A stretch of 64,000 nucleotides of DNA from assembly GCA_004764695.1 (NCBI GenBank), contig SMSO01000008.1, positions 62,001-126,000 on the forward strand, written 5' to 3'. The notes beneath the pieces were generated by a model. The model did no database searches. It was not told the origin of the DNA and was given only the letters and a program-made list of their open reading frames with translations. The DNA comes from Schizochytrium sp. TIO01 (Eukaryota > Sar > Bigyra > Thraustochytrida > Thraustochytriidae). Below, piece by piece: positions 60,842 to 64,000 of the stretch. The position numbers were made by a program, and so were the translations under genes. Positions within the stretch are counted from its first letter, which is position 1. Every line of letters starts with the position of its first letter.

Positions 60842-61448
60842 TTTTCTTGGGCCGTGTGATGCCTCGGATATCTCGGATTTCTAGATCATTTCCTCGGCGC
60901 TTCCGCAAGCGCGGAACAACTTGTCTCCTCTGCTTTAACTTGTTTTGGTGCTCCGCGCGACGTTTTTCGTCGGCCTGTTTCACTTGCCTCTCTTTGCGAT
61001 CAGCGGTTCGGTCTTCAACGGGTTCTCTTGCGAGCTCGTGTAGCAGGGGCTGCTCTTTCTCTTTTTGAGGTTTTTTGGGTTGCTGCTGTTGCCTTATTAT
61101 TGGTTCGACCGGAGCACGTGGCTTAGTGTGAACAGGTTGTGGCTGTTGTTGCCTCTGCCCTGGTGTATCACTTCGATGTATGTTTTGGTAACTTCGTACT
61201 TGCTGACTGATTCTCGCAATCTCTTCGTTGGTCATAGGCTTTGGTGCTAGACTCTGCTGCTGCTGTTGGTTGTGATAATGCTGCCGAGGTAACTGTGACT
61301 GTTGGTGATAAAATTGCTGTGGTTGTTTGCGGGGATACTGCTGCTGCTGCTGCTGGTTGTGGTAATGCTGCCGGGTCTGAGGCGGTTGCTGTGGCGGCTG
61401 TCGGTGATAAGGGGGTAGAGCATGAGGTTGCTGCTGTTGCTGCTGCTG
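60822..61448 (-). CDS. Gln-rich in-frame continuation after the amber codon
   Basis: This stretch is in the same frame as the 61449-63563 gene and has no further stop until 60822. It reads a Gln/Pro/His-rich region directly after the amber codon (CAG and CAA repeats, with RQHYHNQ twice), then a basic Lys/Arg/Glu-rich tail. If the amber is not read through, the only conventional start is the ATG at 61235, giving 137 residues (MTNEEIARISQQ). The composition of the Gln-rich part is clearly protein-like rather than random. I favour it as the C-terminal part of a 914-codon gene. Confidence 0.55.
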   Translation of the reverse strand, partial: QQQQQQQPHALPPYHRQPPQQPPQTRQHYHNQQQQQQYPRKQPQQFYHQQSQLPRQHYHNQQQQQSLAPKPMTNEEIARISQQVRSYQNIHRSDTPGQRQQQPQPVHTKPRAPVEPIIRQQQQPKKPQKEKEQPLLHELAREPVEDRTADRKERQVKQADEKRRAEHQNKLKQRRQVVPRLRKRRGNDLEIRDIRGITRPKKIKKIRG

Positions 61449-61451
61449 CTA
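61449..61451 (-). other. In-frame amber codon within a Gln tract
   Basis: The codon TAG is followed by CAG CAG CAG CAA CAG CAG CAA in the same frame. A single C-to-T change in a CAG codon would create it. Readthrough of UAG followed by CAR is known in some viruses, but the complete leaky context (CAR-YYA) is not matched. Confidence 0.7.
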
Positions 61452-63563
61452 CCGCCCTGAAGATCCCGTGTAATTCATTCTTCGCAACCCATTCGACGTA
61501 TCATCTTGCTTTATCGCTCTATTTCGAATTTGCAGAAACCGCCTTGTCGCTTCCTCTTTCGATAGGCTCGTTTCTGCTTGTCTGGAATATTGAGATCCGT
61601 TTCTTCGCTGTGGGGAAGGGGTTCTCTTTTTGCTTCTATTTGGATCTCTCTGTTCCGCCCTGCCCACTCGAGAATGCTCATTTCCGCTAACCTCGTTCTG
61701 GCGAGACTTTGATGATAAAGTTGAAGCACCTGCAATACCTAAAGAAGCAAGCAAACCTCGGGATGCGGTAGCACCTGTTGCTGCTCCTTCTTGGAAATTC
61801 TGGTGTTTCCTGTTACCTGAATAGCCGTTGTCGCCCTGTTCGCGCTCGCCTACTTCACGAATGTTTTCCTGCCCCCTTCTTAATGCAGCTTGTTTCTTCT
61901 GCTCCTTGGCGTAATGCTTAGCTCCCTGGTCGACCTTCTTTTGAAACTCAGCGAGGAAGTTGCGAGTCGAAGTACCGGCTTTGTCTACGGGCCCCCCTTG
62001 TCCCATGACAGAAGAAATTCCTTGGCCAACTGTACTCAGAATATCCGCTGCCTGGCGACTTCCTTGTTTTGCGTAGCCAGATAGCTTATCAACGCCTCGA
62101 GCAAGATCGCTTGCAGAGACAACATAATGCTTGCCGCGTGTATCCCTAAACCGGAAGTACCCGGATTGGTCGTTCTTGTGTACTACCGCCTCCTTGCCAA
62201 AGTCAATTCCGGAGCCAGGGAAACTGAATTGACTGCGATCCTTAAAGGATTTTACATCGACGAACTCTACCGGACTTCCGTCCCATTTCGCACCTGATGG
62301 GGAGAGTAAACTATTGAAACCATTCAACGCTCTCGATCCTTGGGTATACATCTCACCAGCTAAACCATTTGATATAGCTTTGGTCCCCTTTGATACCTTT
62401 TTCACCACTCCAAGAGCAAGCCCACCCCCGATAATGTTACCAAGTGCATCTACATTCGTATTCCACTGAGAGGTTCCGTTTCCAAAGAAGGGATTGTTGA
62501 GATTGTTCTCTAACTTCAGCACACCAGTGTTCAGTTCATGTCTCGCGGGATATATGTAAGGCATCATATCATACTGATGAGGTTGTTGTTGCTGTATGAG
62601 TTTATCCAAGCCTTTCATGCTGTCTGGGTAAGCGGATCCTTTGATACTTGGAAGCTCAGGACCGTTGACAGGATAAACCGATGGTCCTCCAGTAACAGAA
62701 TCCGGAAGCTTGATTCTAGGCAACTTGGGATCTTGCAAAAGGTGGCGCTGTATTCTCAGTTGGCCCACAGTTGGTGCAGGAGGCCGCTCAGGGCCATTTC
62801 GCGCATAAACAGAGGGAGCAGGCGGTGTTTGCATTGGAGGCCTAAATCTATTTCGTTCTGGGTGCTGCAAGCGCTCCCTTTGTTCCCTTAATTGATCTGC
62901 TGTGGGTAAAGGGGGTCTTTCAGGACCGAACACTCTCTGATTCTGCGCTTGCGGCACCCCTAACAAACTCTGCTGTTGCTCTTGTACCCGTTGCGACTGT
63001 GGTCGGTCCAGGGCCTCTGGGCGGTTAGGTATTTCCCTTTGTGTATTACCACGATTTCTATTGTTTCTGTAATTGTGAATGAGCCCTGCGAGGGATGCAT
63101 AGAGATACTTTAGAAGGTTTCCAAAGTGTGAGACGCCGTTGCGAAAGACCCCAAAGAACACAAAGAAAATGAATGTTAGACCGAAGACCAGAAGCTGTAA
63201 GCCCGCAATTCTGTTATTCTGAATGATGAGCACCAAGCCTGCAAGACAGGCCAGGACGCACATAAGCAAACCAATTAAGTAAACCACAGCGATATAGTCC
63301 TGGACCCTCCTGATTTTACTGTACCACATTCTCACTTCCAGAAACGCCCAGGTTACAGCGCTACAAGCAATCAAGCTGATGAGAAAAATCTCGATGCACC
63401 GCCTTAGAACGTTCGCACTTGTGCTATTCTGCTGCCTTTGCTCTGCATTGCCCGCCCTTTCGTAGAAAGCAAAGACGAAAATCAGTGCCACAGTAACAAG
63501 AAGCAGGGCAAACGAGCGAGTGCGCAATTCATTGGTCCTCCTTACGAGGAAACTCTGATCCAT
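61449..63563 (-). CDS. Four-helix membrane protein with long soluble tail
   Basis: A 704-residue protein from ATG 63563. Four hydrophobic helices fall in the first ~150 residues (near 18-34, 57-75, 90-112 and 120-142). A Pro/Arg/Gln-rich region follows (~165-330) containing two repeats of the form PERPPxPTxxQLRxQR. A second globular region (~340-540) includes a Gly/Ala hydrophobic segment (ALGNIIGGGLALGVV) and motifs such as GYFRFRDTRGKHYVVSASDLARG. The C-terminal ~170 residues are basic and low complexity, ending in YTGSSGR before the amber. With the amber read, the protein gains 209 more residues. A structural or scaffold protein linking membrane to interior would fit, but no family is recognised. 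Confidence 0.7.
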   Translation of the reverse strand: MDQSFLVRRTNELRTRSFALLLVTVALIFVFAFYERAGNAEQRQQNSTSANVLRRCIEIFLISLIACSAVTWAFLEVRMWYSKIRRVQDYIAVVYLIGLLMCVLACLAGLVLIIQNNRIAGLQLLVFGLTFIFFVFFGVFRNGVSHFGNLLKYLYASLAGLIHNYRNNRNRGNTQREIPNRPEALDRPQSQRVQEQQQSLLGVPQAQNQRVFGPERPPLPTADQLREQRERLQHPERNRFRPPMQTPPAPSVYARNGPERPPAPTVGQLRIQRHLLQDPKLPRIKLPDSVTGGPSVYPVNGPELPSIKGSAYPDSMKGLDKLIQQQQPHQYDMMPYIYPARHELNTGVLKLENNLNNPFFGNGTSQWNTNVDALGNIIGGGLALGVVKKVSKGTKAISNGLAGEMYTQGSRALNGFNSLLSPSGAKWDGSPVEFVDVKSFKDRSQFSFPGSGIDFGKEAVVHKNDQSGYFRFRDTRGKHYVVSASDLARGVDKLSGYAKQGSRQAADILSTVGQGISSVMGQGGPVDKAGTSTRNFLAEFQKKVDQGAKHYAKEQKKQAALRRGQENIREVGEREQGDNGYSGNRKHQNFQEGAATGATASRGLLASLGIAGASTLSSKSRQNEVSGNEHSRVGRAEQRDPNRSKKRTPSPQRRNGSQYSRQAETSLSKEEATRRFLQIRNRAIKQDDTSNGLRRMNYTGSSGR

Positions 63564-63653
63564 CCTTTACTTGTTTATTTTCTTTTATATTCTTCTCTTT
63601 GTTTTGTTGTCGTCGCGTCGTTGCCGTTTGTTGACCCCTTTTATCTTACACGT

Positions 63654-64000
63654 CTATAAAAAATTACTTTTTTCGTGTTGCGGATCTATCTGGTGGTGAT
63701 GATATTGTTTCGCTTTCAGAAGTCGGGCCCAAAATACAATAATGAGAACCACTTTCAGTAAGGCCATGAAGATTCCCCACACAATGACGAAACCTACTAT
63801 CCTGACGCCCAGGATCCTCGATTTGGAAAAGATACAACAGATTACACCCGTCGCAAAAAGCAAGAGAGTGGCTAAACATAAGTAGCGCTGAGAGATGCTA
63901 AGATTTACTTGCTGCTCAGGGATATACTCCAAACCAGTGTAAACTCGGAACCAGAACACACCAGCAGAGAGCCAGGAAAAGACAAGTCCGTAAATGAGAA
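63654..64000 (-). CDS. Multi-span membrane protein, 5' end outside the window
   Basis: A frame open to the right edge on the minus strand and ending at 63654; 114 codons are visible. The apparent start at 63959 is GTG, and the frame continues upstream (LIYGLVFSWLSAGVFW) without a stop, so the true start lies beyond 64000. At least three hydrophobic helices are visible, and the C terminus is hydrophilic and His-rich (YHHHQIDPQ). It precedes the four-helix protein gene on the same strand with a 90-base gap. Function unknown. Confidence 0.65.
   Translation of the reverse strand, partial: LIYGLVFSWLSAGVFWFRVYTGLEYIPEQQVNLSISQRYLCLATLLLFATGVICCIFSKSRILGVRIVGFVIVWGIFMALLKVVLIIVFWARLLKAKQYHHHQIDPQHEKSNFL

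Noticed and set aside
21427-64000. Firm assignment to mirusviruses or to one nucleocytovirus family
   Set aside because: No capsid, terminase, portal, polymerase or packaging ATPase gene is in the window. The primase-helicase alone does not decide between lineages by eye.
1-64000. tRNA, rRNA or other structured RNA genes
   Set aside because: I looked for T-arm-like and conserved rRNA words and found none I could support. A covariance-model search would be needed to exclude them.

Overview
The window is eukaryotic nuclear-type DNA in two parts. The left end (1-1108, minus strand) carries the 5' part of a conserved-looking polytopic membrane protein gene with ordinary cellular character. About 20 kb follow (1.1-21.4 kb) of AT-rich, gene-poor sequence full of microsatellites, a minisatellite and decayed repeats. 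From 21.4 kb to the right edge the DNA becomes densely coding, on both strands, with short gaps and almost no introns. Its gene content is typical of large DNA viruses of eukaryotes and their integrated relatives. I cannot name the host. A protist or fungus-like stramenopile would fit, but that is inference. No capsid, terminase, DNA polymerase or RNA polymerase gene is visible, so this is either one part of a larger viral genome or an endogenous fragment.

Layout of the dense part. 21.4-26.3 kb: a 1179-residue membrane-anchored, Cys-rich protein and a downstream half-length paralogue. 26.6-33.6 kb: small membrane proteins, a mucin-like membrane protein, two unknown proteins with unclear starts and an HExxH metalloprotease anchored at its N terminus. 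33.8-40.5 kb: an effector-like island with a coiled-coil HNH nuclease, a possible Myb/SANT-like protein, a helical acidic protein and a coiled-coil/PD-(D/E)XK/protein-kinase fusion of Crinkler type. 40.6-44.7 kb: a Fic-like protein with a degenerate motif, two tandem paralogues, an OTU cysteine protease, a tiny membrane protein and a glycosyltransferase. 44.6-49.6 kb: a 1667-residue herpes-type primase fused to a UL9-like origin-binding helicase. 50.3-54.5 kb: two tandem viral-antirepressor-like genes, one intact with a nuclease tail and one frameshifted, then a second HNH nuclease gene bounded by two copies of the preceding gene's 3' end. 54.7-64.0 kb: trefoil-like and mucin-like membrane proteins, an MSV199-like/nuclease fusion, a second HExxH protease, several membrane proteins, and a 914-codon reading frame interrupted by one amber codon.

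Three functional layers emerge. One is a replication core (primase-helicase). One is a set of secretory or virion-surface membrane proteins with proteases and a glycosyltransferase. The third is an unusually rich conflict layer: two HNH nucleases, a nuclease-kinase fusion, two antirepressor-nuclease fusions, a Fic-like protein and an OTU protease. Many genes occur as duplicates with swapped, truncated or frameshifted C-terminal halves. Several reading frames (28.5 kb, 31.0 kb, 37.9-38.5 kb, 41.1 kb, 51.8 kb, 55.2 kb, 61.4 kb) need splicing, recoding or a lesion to make sense.

Start codons were re-chosen at the first credible in-frame ATG wherever the longest open frame began at TTG or GTG. 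All family assignments come from reading motifs by eye. No database search was possible.
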